Below, piece by piece: positions 26,679 through 38,525 of a stretch of 64,000 nucleotides of DNA. This DNA comes from Fredricksoniimonas sp964643325 (GTDB lineage Bacteria; Omnitrophota; Gorgyraeia; Zapsychrales; Fredricksoniimonadaceae), in contig CAZXSE010000003.1 of assembly GCA_964643325.1 (NCBI GenBank), positions 1-64,000 on the forward strand. Direction: 5' to 3'. Each line of letters starts with the position of its first letter. Position 1 is the stretch's first letter. The translations under genes were made by a program, and so were the position numbers. The notes beneath the pieces were generated by a model, which was given only the letters and a program-made list of their open reading frames with translations, had not been told where the DNA came from and searched no databases.

Positions 26679-28076
26679 TTATCCCCGCCGCCAGCTCTGG
26701 CCGGCTTTTCCGTCCTCGACGATAATACCGCGCGCTTTCAGCGCGTCGCGCAAAGCATCCGAACGCGCCCAGTCCTTCTCCTTGCGCGCCTGTGCCCGTT
26801 CATTCAACAAGGCTTCATCATCTGCCGTAAGCCCGGCCGGCGCATCTTCAAGCGTAAGCCCAAAGATCCCCTCGAGGACCTCGCGCAGGAATTTCCCGGC
26901 CAGATGAACGCTGCCTTCAAAATAATCATCCTGTTTTCCATCATCAATGAAGCGGTTCACCGCGCTCACAAGGTCAAAGATATGCCCCAGCGCCAGCGCC
27001 GTATTGAAATCCGCGTCGAGCGCCGCAATGATCTTTTCCTTGGCATCCAGAAGGAACTCGACCTCATCCATGGCCACCGCGAGCTTTGGCTGCGGCACGG
27101 CCTTGATCTTGGCAACAAGGTTCCTGAAGCGCGTAATGCCCTTTTCCATGTCGGCCAGCTTTTCTTCAGTGTAATCGATAGAGCTGGCATAATGCGTCGA
27201 TAAAAAGAACAGCTTCATGGCGCCGGTCGAATGCTTTTTCAGCGCGTCCTGCACGGTAATGAAATTGCCGAGCGACTTGGCCATCTTTTGCCCGCCGATG
27301 GTCAAGAGCCCGTGATGGATCCATGTCTTCGCAAAAACCTTGCCGGTCAGCGCTTCGGCCTGCGCGATCTCGTTCTCGTGATGCGGAAAAATAAGGTCGC
27401 GCCCGCCGGCATGGATATCAAGCGTCTCCGTACCCAGATGCTTGATGCTCATGCAGGAACATTCAATGTGCCAGCCCGGCCGGCCATTACCCCACGGGCT
27501 AGGCCACGACGGCTCACCCGGCTTGGCCTTCTTCCACAAGGCAAAATCCAGAGGATCCTCTTTCTTCTCGTCCTTATCGATGCGCACGCCCTCGCGCATC
27601 TTATCCACGCTCTGCCCGGAAAGTTTCCCATAATCCGGGAACGAGCGCACGCGAAAATAAACATCGCCATCCACGGCATACGCGTGGGTTTTCGCGATCA
27701 ACCCCTCGATATGGGCGATCATCAGCGGAATATTCTCCGTCGCGCGCGGCTCAATGTCCGCGCGGCCGATGCCCATGTCCGCCATGTCCTTGTGGTAAAG
27801 GTCAATATTCTCGCTGACAACAGCCTCAAAGGTCTTGCCCGTCTGCTGGGCCTTCGCAATGATCTTGTCGTCCACATCCGTGATGTTGCGCACGAACTTC
27901 ACGTCATAACCGCGATAGCGCAGATATTTCACCAGGCTGTCAAACGTATAGAGCGAACGGGCATGGCCGATATGACACTTGTCATACACCGTCACCCCGC
28001 ACGAATACATGTTGATCCTCGCCGGAGCGTTCGGCAATGCCTGCCGGTCTTTTGTAAGTGAATTGTATAATTCCAT
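26679..28076 (-). CDS. cysS: Cysteinyl-tRNA synthetase
   Basis: 465 aa class I synthetase. The HIGH motif is CHIGHARS (H36-H39), zinc ligands include C26, the Cys of WHIECS and the His of PHHENE, and the ATP loop is KMAKS in GGQKMAKSLGN. An AGAGGG site lies 4 bp before the ATG. The first gene after a 374-bp gap with large palindromes, it likely heads its own unit. Confidence 0.95.
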   Translation of the reverse strand: MELYNSLTKDRQALPNAPARINMYSCGVTVYDKCHIGHARSLYTFDSLVKYLRYRGYDVKFVRNITDVDDKIIAKAQQTGKTFEAVVSENIDLYHKDMADMGIGRADIEPRATENIPLMIAHIEGLIAKTHAYAVDGDVYFRVRSFPDYGKLSGQSVDKMREGVRIDKDEKKEDPLDFALWKKAKPGEPSWPSPWGNGRPGWHIECSCMSIKHLGTETLDIHAGGRDLIFPHHENEIAQAEALTGKVFAKTWIHHGLLTIGGQKMAKSLGNFITVQDALKKHSTGAMKLFFLSTHYASSIDYTEEKLADMEKGITRFRNLVAKIKAVPQPKLAVAMDEVEFLLDAKEKIIAALDADFNTALALGHIFDLVSAVNRFIDDGKQDDYFEGSVHLAGKFLREVLEGIFGLTLEDAPAGLTADDEALLNERAQARKEKDWARSDALRDALKARGIIVEDGKAGQSWRRG

Positions 28077-28090
28077 GAAACCCTCTTCTT

Positions 28091-28297
28091 ACTGATTAAC
28101 AGCGCGCGTATCAGCCTTGGCCATATGTCCCAAGTAGCGCGCCTTTATCAGTCTCGCTCACGCGCGCCTTTCCATTGGCCTGCGGTGTGTTTCGCCGCTC
28201 AACAGAGAGCGTCTTTTTCCGGAATAACGGTAAGCCGCTCTCTAATTCGCGGCTTAAACACACCGCAAGCCACTGCGGCGCGCTATCCATGATCAGT
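28091..28297. repeat. Imperfect palindromic element A between cysS and cysE
   Basis: Arms at 28176-28211 and 28236-28272 pair over about 36 bp (core TGCGGTGTGTTT / AAACACACCGCA, outer CGCGCC / GGCGCG, inner AGAGAGCG / CGCTCTCT). The outer ends ACTGAT (28091) and ATCAGT (28292) also match as inverted repeats. No coding frame of interest lies inside. It carries AGCGCGCGTATCAGCC near its left side, a motif shared with element B. Confidence 0.7.
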
Positions 28298-28328
28298 GCC
28301 GGCCGACAATGAAAATCCTCTTCTGCAA

Positions 28329-28452
28329 AGCGCGCGTATCAGCCGAAGGCATGTTTTTGCAGCGCATTCAGAGACCGGCTTACAATAATACCTTTAGAAA
28401 AAGACGGTCTCTGCGCGCTAAAAAACATGCCGAGGCTGATAGAAAGCGCGCT
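28329..28452. repeat. Imperfect palindromic element B between cysS and cysE
   Basis: Arms at about 28329-28378 and 28404-28452 are inverted copies with the order AGCGCGC, TATCAGCC, GGCATGTTTTT, GCGC, AGAGACCG on each side. The right arm overlaps the cysE stop codon. Terminal motif AGCGCGCGTATCAGCC is the same as in element A at 28101. MITE- or REP-like elements have this form. No open frame of note lies inside. Confidence 0.7.
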
Positions 28453-29116
28453 ACTTAAACTTTTTCTCAAGCTCTTCGAGTCGCCTGGTCAACGCATCAA
28501 TGTCCTGCGTCACCGGATCAAGGATCTGCGCGTGCGCCAGCTTCTGGTCGATCTTTTCCCCGTCCTGCCTGGTCACATGCCCGGGCACGCCGACGACCGT
28601 CGTGTTCGCGGGAACGCTCTTAAGAACGACCGCGTTCGCGCCGATATAAGAATTACTGCCGATCTCGATATTGCCCAGGATCTTCGCGCCCGCGCCGACA
28701 ACGATATTATCGCCCAGCGTCGGATGACGCTTGCCGGTCTCTTTTCCCGTACCGCCAAGGGTCACGCCTTGATATAACAATACATTATCCCCGACGATCG
28801 CGGTCTCGCCGATCACCACCCCCATGCCATGGTCGATAAAAAGTCCCTTGCCAATGGTCGCGCCCGGATGGATCTCGATGCCGGTCAGAAAGCGCGCCAG
28901 CTGCGAAAGGGCGCGCGGGATGAGCGGCAGCTTCCATCTCCAAAGTCCGTGCGCCATGCGATGCAGGACGATCGCGTGAAGCCCGGAATACAGGAACAGG
29001 ACCTCAAATGTATTCGTCGCCGCCGGGTCGCGCTCCTGCACACCCTTGACCTCCTGATGAAAAAACACCAGCATGATCGCGAAGAATATGATCAGTACCC
29101 ATAAAATGAACATCAT
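28451..29116 (-). CDS. cysE: Serine O-acetyltransferase with N-terminal membrane segment
   Basis: 221 aa. The left-handed beta-helix (HPGATIGKGLFIDHGMGVVIGE, then TLGGTGKETGKRHPTLGDN) matches short-type CysE that makes O-acetylserine for cysteine synthesis. Unlike most, it begins with a hydrophobic stretch at residues about 2-20, before the usual RDPAATNTFEVLFLYSGLHAI region. Either a membrane anchor or a helix misread as such. GGAG lies 6 bp before the ATG. It precedes cysS in transcription order, suggesting cysteine supply and charging together, though palindromes separate them. Confidence 0.88.
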   Translation of the reverse strand: MMFILWVLIIFFAIMLVFFHQEVKGVQERDPAATNTFEVLFLYSGLHAIVLHRMAHGLWRWKLPLIPRALSQLARFLTGIEIHPGATIGKGLFIDHGMGVVIGETAIVGDNVLLYQGVTLGGTGKETGKRHPTLGDNIVVGAGAKILGNIEIGSNSYIGANAVVLKSVPANTTVVGVPGHVTRQDGEKIDQKLAHAQILDPVTQDIDALTRRLEELEKKFK

Positions 29117-29126
29117 AGAACTCTCC

Positions 29127-29618
29127 TTACGCTTTTCTCAAAGACGCGATCGCATACGCGGCCATGCCCTGTTTGGCTCCTACAAAACCCAGGCCTTCTC
29201 CCGTCGTGGCTTTGACATTCACGCGCGCCTGGTTCATATTCAGGGCCCGCGCGATGTTCGCGCGCATCCGCTCCTTATACGGCATGATCTTCGGCTCTTC
29301 GGCCAAAAGAACAATATCCACGTTCACGACCGCGAATCTCTTCTTCACGAGCAAGGCCCTGACCTGCTCTAACAGGGAAATACTGGAAGCGCCTTTATAC
29401 TTCGGGCTTGTATTGGGAAAAAGTTCCCCGATATCGCCCAGCCCCGCCGCACCCAGGAGCGCGTCCATAGCTGCGTGCACGATGACATCCGCGTCCGAAT
29501 GGCCTTTCAAGCCCTTCGCATGCGGCACGCACACGCCGCCGAGGATGAGCTTACGTCCCCTGACCAGCTGATGAACATCGTAACCGATGCCCGCATAATA
29601 CCCTTTGGGTAATGACAT
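29127..29618 (-). CDS. ispF: 2-C-methyl-D-erythritol 2,4-cyclodiphosphate synthase
   Basis: 163 aa. GYDVHQL holds the metal-binding Asp and His, GHSDADVIVHAAMDALLGAA the substrate segment, and GEGLGFVG the C-terminal core. It forms the cyclic diphosphate in the MEP isoprenoid pathway. It follows ispD by 22 bp. Confidence 0.94.
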   Translation of the reverse strand: MSLPKGYYAGIGYDVHQLVRGRKLILGGVCVPHAKGLKGHSDADVIVHAAMDALLGAAGLGDIGELFPNTSPKYKGASSISLLEQVRALLVKKRFAVVNVDIVLLAEEPKIMPYKERMRANIARALNMNQARVNVKATTGEGLGFVGAKQGMAAYAIASLRKA

Positions 29619-29640
29619 ATTCCCTCTCCAAGGAACTTCT

Positions 29641-30306
29641 TTATTTCAAAAATACCCGCGCCGTCAAAAGATCCTCCGGCGTTGTGATCTTGATATTCGT
29701 GTATGCCCCCATAAAAACATTCACCTTCGCACCCATCCGCTCGACGAGCGCCGCGTCATCGCTCGCGCCCTGCGTGTCCTCCCGGTAGGCGCGCTCCAGC
29801 AAGGGCCGCGAAAAAACCTGCGGCGTCTGCACCTCCCACAAGAGGGACCGGTCAAATGTCTCGGTCACTGTCATGGCTGCGGGATCCACCGCCTTGATCG
29901 TGGGCTTGACCGGCACAGCCGCGATCGCAGCCCCTGTCGCCTTGACCGCCTCAAGCCCGGCCGTAATGATCTCCGGTGTGACCAGGGGCCTCACTCCGTC
30001 GTGAACAATGACCACCCTCGCCTCCGGCGGCAAAAGCGCCAGGGCATTACGCACGGAACCGGTGCGCGTATCAGCGCCCGCGACAACGGCTTTCACTTTC
30101 GTAAACCCGCGCGCGATCTTTTCATGATCGCCCTGCCAATCACGATGCACCACAAGAACAATGCCGTCAACCGCCGGGCATTCCTGAAAAACACCCAGCG
30201 TGCGCGCGATCACAGGCGCCCCGCCAAGCTCAGCCAGTGGCTTCGGCATTGCCCCGCCAAAACGCGCGCCCGTGCCCGCCGCCGGGATAATGGCCCAGAC
30301 GCTCAC
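29641..30306 (-). CDS. ispD: 2-C-methyl-D-erythritol 4-phosphate cytidylyltransferase
   Basis: 221 aa nucleotidyltransferase with IIPAAGTGARFGG as the CTP-binding loop and VHDGVRPLV as a second conserved loop. Makes CDP-methylerythritol, two steps before IspF. The GTG start overlaps the yacL stop by four bases (GTGA), implying coupling. Confidence 0.93.
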   Translation of the reverse strand: MSVWAIIPAAGTGARFGGAMPKPLAELGGAPVIARTLGVFQECPAVDGIVLVVHRDWQGDHEKIARGFTKVKAVVAGADTRTGSVRNALALLPPEARVVIVHDGVRPLVTPEIITAGLEAVKATGAAIAAVPVKPTIKAVDPAAMTVTETFDRSLLWEVQTPQVFSRPLLERAYREDTQGASDDAALVERMGAKVNVFMGAYTNIKITTPEDLLTARVFLK

Positions 30307-31289
30307 CGGCCACCTGTTTTCCCAAAGATCATCCGCCCCGCCTGCGTCTGCAGGACCGAGGTCACGCTGACCTTGACCTTCTGGCCGACATGACGCCGCC
30401 CCTCGGAGACCACGACCATGGTCCCGTCCTCAAGATACCCAATGCCCTGATGCTCTTCCTTGCCTTCCTTGACGATCTGGATGTCCAGCTCCTCGCCCGC
30501 GAAGACCACAGGCTTAACAGCATTGACCAGGTCATTGACATTGATGATGTCCACTCCCTGGATGCCGGCCATGCGCCCCAGGTTGAAATCCGTCGTGCAA
30601 AGCCGCGCTTCCAGCATCTTGGCAAGCTTCACCAGCTGCAGGTCCACAGGCCCTCCTTCATTGCCCAGATCATCCTCCTGGACCCGGATATCGACCAGCG
30701 TGTCCTTCTGCATGATACGCAGGATCTCTAATCCCCGGCGCCCCCTTTGGCGCTTGAGATCATCCTCGGAATCCGCGAGCCGCTGCAATTCATGAAGGAC
30801 AAAGCGCGGCACGACCAGCCTTCCGGCCAAAAAATGCGTCCTGTAAACATCGAATACGCGCCCGTCGATAATAGCGCTCGTATCCAGGATGATAACACCG
30901 TCTTTGACATCGGTCCGGCGGAAGCGGACATACGGGATGATCAGGTTGAACTCGTCCTTGCCGCGCATGGCAATGACCGCCCCGAGATAAGAGAATATCA
31001 GCGTCAAAACGACCCGGAACGCCGACAGGGCCCCCGGCTCCATGGGGACAAGGGCGATCGTATCCGCCACGAGCTTGGCCATGATAATACCGAACAAAAG
31101 GCCGAAAACAACGGACGAGAGCCCGCGCACGGAAACGCGCTTCATCGAGATCTCGATGAGGATCAGGAAAAGGCCTCCTGCCAGGGCGACGAGGACCCCG
31201 AGCAGGTCCTGATTGTAAATATTTCCCACCAGAAAACCGACCACCGCGCTCAACACCAGAAAAAAGATACGGATGAACAATAACGTCAT
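30303..31289 (-). CDS. YacL-like PIN/TRAM domain membrane protein
   Basis: 328 aa. Four hydrophobic helices span about residues 3-110, then a PIN nuclease-like domain (D136 in ILDTSAIIDGR, downstream TTDFNL) and a C-terminal TRAM domain (HQGIGYLEDGTMVVV). YacL-type proteins are common in Firmicutes next to ispD and radA, as here. The RNA target is unknown. AGGAGG precedes the ATG. Confidence 0.88.
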   Translation of the reverse strand: MTLLFIRIFFLVLSAVVGFLVGNIYNQDLLGVLVALAGGLFLILIEISMKRVSVRGLSSVVFGLLFGIIMAKLVADTIALVPMEPGALSAFRVVLTLIFSYLGAVIAMRGKDEFNLIIPYVRFRRTDVKDGVIILDTSAIIDGRVFDVYRTHFLAGRLVVPRFVLHELQRLADSEDDLKRQRGRRGLEILRIMQKDTLVDIRVQEDDLGNEGGPVDLQLVKLAKMLEARLCTTDFNLGRMAGIQGVDIINVNDLVNAVKPVVFAGEELDIQIVKEGKEEHQGIGYLEDGTMVVVSEGRRHVGQKVKVSVTSVLQTQAGRMIFGKTGGR

Positions 31290-31307
31290 AAAGCCTCCTG
31301 ACCGGTC

Positions 31308-32687
31308 TTAGCCGCGCACCGCGTCCAGCGCTTCCCTGACATTCGCCACAGGGACGAGCTTCAGGGTCTTGAGCGTGACGGGGTTCTTTGCCTTCAAATT
31401 ATTCTTCGGGACCAGGCAACGCTTGAACCCGAGCTTTTCCGCTTCGTTGAGCCTCAGCGGCAGGTGCGAAACGCTCCTGACCTCCGCCGAAAGCCCGACC
31501 TCGCCCAGCACCGCCATGTCCGACGGGATGGGCTTATCCAGAAAGGCCGAGGCGACGGCCAGCGCCGCTGCAAGGTCCGCGGCCGGATCCTCCACGCGCA
31601 CACCGCCGACCACGTTCAGGAATATATCCTGATCCTCCAGCCTCAAGCCCACCCGCTTTTCAAGCACGGCCACCAACAGCGCCAGGCGGTTCGCGTCGAA
31701 TCCCTGAGCTTTCTGCCGCACCATGCCGAACGCCGAGCGCGCCACCAGCCCCTGCACCTCGACGAGAAAAGGCCGTGTTCCTTCAAGGATGGGCACAACG
31801 GCCGACCCCGACGCCTCCTTAGAGCGCTCGGAAAGGAATATCTCCGACGGGTTCGGAACTTCCGCCAGGCCGTCGGACGTCATTTCAAAAACACCTAGTT
31901 CATTGGTCGAACCAAAACGGTTCTTGACCGCGCGCAGCACCCTGTACGCCGAATAACGCTCCCCTTCGAAATAAAGCACCGTGTCAACGATATGCTCGAG
32001 CACCCTCGGCCCGGCGATCGACCCGTCCTTGGTCACATGGCCGATCAAAAACATCGCGATACCCTGCGATTTTGCCAGCTGTGTCAGGATCGACGCGCAT
32101 TCGCGCACCTGGCTGACGCTGCCCGGCGATGAGCCCATGCCCGGCTGATAAACGACCTGCACCGAGTCGATCACAACGACCTCGGGCTGCAGCGTATTGA
32201 TGAACGCGATCACCGCGTTAAGGTCGGTCTGATTGACGATAAAAAGCGACTGGGACGGATGCTCCAGGGTCCTGTCGGCGCGCATCTTGGTCTGCGCCGT
32301 GGATTCTTCGCCGGAAACATAAAGCACCTTCAGCCCCTGGGCGCTGAGCAGGCACGCGGCCTGCAACGCGATCGTTGATTTGCCGATGCCCGGGTCCCCG
32401 GCAATGAGCGTCACGGACCCTGTTACCAGACCCCCGCCCAAAACCCTGTCAAACTCCCCGAGGCCGGTGTGATAACGCTCTTCCTCGCCGGCGGGGACAT
32501 CCTTGAGCAGTACAGGCGCATCGGTGTTGGCCACCAGCCCGCGCGCGGAATTATCCGCCGGACGCGCGATCTGCGCCTCCTCGACGAACGTATTCCAGCT
32601 CTGGCATCCCGGGCACTTCCCGATCCAGCGGGAAGATTCCTGGCCGCAACCCTGGCACACAAAAATGGTCTTTTGTTTAACAGCCAT
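31308..32687 (-). CDS. radA: DNA repair protein RadA
   Basis: 459 aa. Zinc finger C11/C14/C25/C28, RecA-like ATPase with GDPGIGKSTI, the RadA-specific KNRFG motif, and a C-terminal Lon-like peptidase-fold domain. It drives branch migration in recombinational repair. Order radA-yacL-ispD-ispF resembles Firmicutes. Confidence 0.94.
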   Translation of the reverse strand: MAVKQKTIFVCQGCGQESSRWIGKCPGCQSWNTFVEEAQIARPADNSARGLVANTDAPVLLKDVPAGEEERYHTGLGEFDRVLGGGLVTGSVTLIAGDPGIGKSTIALQAACLLSAQGLKVLYVSGEESTAQTKMRADRTLEHPSQSLFIVNQTDLNAVIAFINTLQPEVVVIDSVQVVYQPGMGSSPGSVSQVRECASILTQLAKSQGIAMFLIGHVTKDGSIAGPRVLEHIVDTVLYFEGERYSAYRVLRAVKNRFGSTNELGVFEMTSDGLAEVPNPSEIFLSERSKEASGSAVVPILEGTRPFLVEVQGLVARSAFGMVRQKAQGFDANRLALLVAVLEKRVGLRLEDQDIFLNVVGGVRVEDPAADLAAALAVASAFLDKPIPSDMAVLGEVGLSAEVRSVSHLPLRLNEAEKLGFKRCLVPKNNLKAKNPVTLKTLKLVPVANVREALDAVRG

Positions 32688-32696
32688 GCAGGCCCC

Positions 32697-33464
32697 TTAT
32701 TTGCCCTTCGGACGATAGAACAATTTCCACGGATTGGCCTTCAGATCGGCCGACAATTCTTCAAGGTTCGTGAAAACGTCCGGGTCCGTGAGGAACTTCC
32801 CGACGGTGCCATCACCGCTCTTCATCATCCCCGTCAGGTCCGCCGTATTCGCCAGGATCGCCGAAAAGGCCCTGGTGTTGGTCTCTGTCAAAAGCCCTTT
32901 GTTCAAACTTTCCGTCAGCCCCGCCAGATGCGCGAGCGTTGCCGCCAGCGCGGTCTTATTGCCCTCGGTCAGGATGCCGTTATTGATATTATTGAGCGTT
33001 GTCGTGACCTCCCCGCCGAGACTGCCCACCATTTTCGTGATGGTCTCCATGGGCACCGGGTCCTCGCCGCGCACGGTCATGCCCGGCATCACCAGGGCCG
33101 CGGACGATCCCGGGATGATCTCCAGGTATTTCTCGCCCAGAAGCCCCAGTTGATTGATCATGAACGTTGAATCCGCCGGGACCTTGTGGCCCGCTTCCAT
33201 CCAGGCCTCCGCGACTACGTGCGTCTTGCGATCGGTATTGTCGTACACGACCCTGATCGCGCGCACATGCCCCGCGTCAACGCCCGCCACGCGCACCGGC
33301 GCGCCCTTTTTCAAGCCGTCGGCATACGAAAAAACAACGCGGCAATCCTGCCCCTTCTTGAAGATCGAGAAATCACTGATAGCGAACACGAACACGATCA
33401 GGCACGCCAGCGCGGCCACGACGAACATCCCGACCTTGACCTGAAGATCCGCTTCTTTCGGCAT
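32697..33464 (-). CDS. mlaD: MlaD-family (MCE) lipid-transport protein
   Basis: 255 aa. One transmembrane helix (about residues 13-31) is followed by an MCE domain with VFSYADGLKKGAPVRVAGV and LLGEKYLEI, then a long helical tail. It forms the periplasmic hexameric ring that takes lipid from the MlaFE transporter. GGGAG lies 6 bp before the ATG at 33464, preferred over an ATG 24 bp upstream. MlaB and MlaC are not seen. Confidence 0.87.
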   Translation of the reverse strand: MPKEADLQVKVGMFVVAALACLIVFVFAISDFSIFKKGQDCRVVFSYADGLKKGAPVRVAGVDAGHVRAIRVVYDNTDRKTHVVAEAWMEAGHKVPADSTFMINQLGLLGEKYLEIIPGSSAALVMPGMTVRGEDPVPMETITKMVGSLGGEVTTTLNNINNGILTEGNKTALAATLAHLAGLTESLNKGLLTETNTRAFSAILANTADLTGMMKSGDGTVGKFLTDPDVFTNLEELSADLKANPWKLFYRPKGK

Positions 33465-33496
33465 ACTCTTCTCCCGATTCCGTCCCATTAAAAACG

Positions 33497-34270
33497 TTAT
33501 CTCACATGCCCGAACTTCATGCTCTCGTCCTCGGTGATGGGGCCGAGCGCTTCACCGTTAATGAACTGCCTTACGACCGGATGACGCGAGGCGCGGATCT
33601 CGTCCGGCGTCCCGTCCGCGATCACCTGTCCGTGATAGAACATCGCGATCGTATCCGCGATCTTGTACGCCGCGTTCATGTCATGCATGACCACGATGGA
33701 CGTGACTTTGAGCCGGTCCCGCATCTGGATGATCAGCTGCTGGATCGCGTCGGAAGTGATCGGATCGACCTCGCTGGTCGGCTCATCGTAAAGGATGATC
33801 CGCGGCTCCATGCACAGCACGCGCGCCAGGCTCACCCGCTTGCGCATGCCTCCCGACAGTTCCGAGGGCATCAACTCCTCGATGCCGCTCAATCCAACCA
33901 AAGAAAGCGCGTGCCCCACGCGTTCTTTCTTTTGCGCTTCCGGCATCCCGGTGAACTCGTCCAGCACGAACCCGACATTCTCGCCGACGTCCAGCGAATC
34001 AAAAAGCGCCCCTCCCTGGAACACCAGGCCGATATTGCGGCGCACGCGATCCAGTTGGGCGCCGGCCAGCTGCGTGATCTCGGCGCCGTCGATGGCAATG
34101 GACCCCGAGTCGGGCCTCAACAGCCCGATGATGTGCTTCAAGAGCACGCTCTTGCCCGCACCCGAGCGGCCGATGATCACCTTGGTCTCGCCGGCGCGCA
34201 CCTGCAGGTTCAGCCCGTTAAGGACCTGGACCTTATTGAATGTTTTATAAAGGTTGCGTATCTCTATCAT
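33497..34270 (-). CDS. mlaF: Mla-type ABC transporter ATP-binding protein
   Basis: 257 aa. Walker A GRSGAGKSVLL, signature LSGGMRKRVSLARVL, Walker B ILYDEPTSEVDP and the switch His in VVMHDM are all present. Powers lipid exchange between inner and outer membranes together with MlaE and MlaD. Start overlaps mlaE by one base (TGATG). Confidence 0.92.
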   Translation of the reverse strand: MIEIRNLYKTFNKVQVLNGLNLQVRAGETKVIIGRSGAGKSVLLKHIIGLLRPDSGSIAIDGAEITQLAGAQLDRVRRNIGLVFQGGALFDSLDVGENVGFVLDEFTGMPEAQKKERVGHALSLVGLSGIEELMPSELSGGMRKRVSLARVLCMEPRIILYDEPTSEVDPITSDAIQQLIIQMRDRLKVTSIVVMHDMNAAYKIADTIAMFYHGQVIADGTPDEIRASRHPVVRQFINGEALGPITEDESMKFGHVR

Positions 34271-35058
34271 CAGGCGTTGAACAAAAAGTAAAAGATGAAT
34301 GTAAAGAAACAGTCGAACATGATGATCAGGATGAACGCGCGCACCACCGACATGGTCGTGGCGCGCCCGACACCGTCGGCCACGCCCTTGACATGAAGGC
34401 CCTCGAAGCACCCGACCGTCGCGATGATCATGCCGAAGAACATGGTCTTGACCAGGCCCGTCACAACGTCCTTGACCGCGAGCGAGTCAATGACCATGTT
34501 CCAGTACATGTGCGCGTCGATCGACAGCTTGAAATTGCAGATCACGAACCCGCCGAAAATACCGACCAGGACGGCAAAAACAGTAAGGACCGGCAGCATG
34601 ACGGCCAGGGCCAGAAAACGCGGCACCGCCAGATAGCGGACAGGGTCCGTGGCAAAAGCCCGCAGCGCATCCACCTGCTCGGTCACGACCATGGAGCCGA
34701 TCTCCGCCGTGATGCCCGCCCCGACACGGCCGGCCACGATCAATGCCGTCAATACCGGCCCGAGCTCGCGCGTCAAGGAGACCGCGATCACGTTCGGGAT
34801 ATAGATCTCCGCCGAAAGCTGCAGCATCAGGTACGCCATCTGAAGCGCGATGATCATGCCCACAAACAGCGCCACCAAAGACGCGATCAGGAAACTTCCC
34901 GGCCCGACGCGCTTTGCCTGCACCAGGAACCGGTACGGAGAGAACGGCGGTGTCAGCGCCGCAATCATGATCTGCGCCCCCAACAGCGTCAGCTCTCCGA
35001 CGTAACGGAAACCGTCCCGCGCCGCGCCCTTTGATCGTTCAAGCCATTCACGCCCCAT
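34270..35058 (-). CDS. mlaE: Mla-type ABC transporter permease
   Basis: 262 aa with five to six hydrophobic helices and the permease signature around ELGPVLTALIVAGRVGAGITAEIG. This is the membrane-spanning partner of MlaF. Sixteen bases separate it from the upstream AsmA-like gene. Confidence 0.92.
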   Translation of the reverse strand: MGREWLERSKGAARDGFRYVGELTLLGAQIMIAALTPPFSPYRFLVQAKRVGPGSFLIASLVALFVGMIIALQMAYLMLQLSAEIYIPNVIAVSLTRELGPVLTALIVAGRVGAGITAEIGSMVVTEQVDALRAFATDPVRYLAVPRFLALAVMLPVLTVFAVLVGIFGGFVICNFKLSIDAHMYWNMVIDSLAVKDVVTGLVKTMFFGMIIATVGCFEGLHVKGVADGVGRATTMSVVRAFILIIMFDCFFTFIFYFLFNA

Positions 35059-35073
35059 ACGCCCCCTTCAGGA

Positions 35074-36056
35074 TCAAAACCCGATATGCTTCTGCAGCCC
35101 CACCACGCTCTCACCCGTGTCCCTCACATCGCCGTTGCCGGTGATAAAGGACTTGAGCTGTGTCGTCTGCGCGCCGTCAACATCCGCCCGGCGGAACGCC
35201 CAGGCGCGGCCGCTGTGCTGGTCCTCAACGATCAATTCTTTCTTCAGCTGCCGCAACTGCGTTCCCATCCGCGGCATATCGCTCACATCCACAACGCCGG
35301 TGACCCTGAAACCGGGCCCGTCGGAAGGGTCGATCCTCCCTTCGGCGATGCGGATCAGCGGAAAAGTCCCTTCCAGATGAAGGTCAAGATTATCGTAATC
35401 GATCCGTTTCAACCGGCCGTTGTATGCCGTCAGCCGGCCGCTGACCCCGGGCCGCGCCAGCGGGCCTTTTAACGCAAGGGCCGCGCTCGCAATGCCGCTG
35501 ACAGGCGGCGTATCCACGCCGCGCGCCTGAAGCATGTCCCAGAACTCATCAAGGTCGGCGGACAGCAATTCCAGTGAAACATCCATCTCATGCCGGTCCA
35601 TCAGGTCGATCGCGCCCTTGCCCGCGAACGCCCCGAACCAGAACGCGTCCACGATCAGGCGGCGCTCGCGCACCGCGAATTTCAGGTATCCGTCGCGAAC
35701 AGGCTTGTAATTGAGCAACGTGTACTGCGTTGACAGCTCGCCCGACAGTTCCCGGCGCATCGGGTCATTCCCGACGACCACGAATTTCCCTTCCAGGACA
35801 GCCGCGACATCCCATGCCCGGGTCGCGACATGCCGCAGGTCCGCGCGCAGGTCATACTGCCCCGGACCGGGGTGCGTGATATCCAGGACCGCCGCGCCCT
35901 GCCCTTCCTGCCCGACGGTCACCGACAGGCTCTGGGCCTGAAGGTCCAGCATGCCCTCGAAAGGGATCGTCATTCGCGGCGTGTTCCCGGCCTGAGCCGG
36001 CGCCGTCACGGCGACCAGGACCCACAGCGCTATGCCCGCACCAGAACGCCCATGCA

Positions 36057-36057
<1 letters not shown>
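35074..36057 (-). CDS. Exported AsmA/DUF3971-like protein beside mla genes
   Basis: 327 aa. A signal peptide (cleavage near PAQA) leads to a beta-rich body with repeated amphipathic strands (LSGELSTQYTLL, GIASAALALKGPL, VSGRLTAYNGRLKRIDYDNLD), the style of AsmA/TamB-type lipid-transport proteins. Family membership is by pattern, not firm. The ATG overlaps the clpC stop by one base; a GTG just before it is an alternative. Its place in front of mlaEFD suggests a role in lipid traffic to the outer membrane. Confidence 0.6.
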
Positions 36058-38504
<2,447 letters not shown>

Positions 38505-38525
38505 ACCCCTGCCTCCTGTGTGCTG

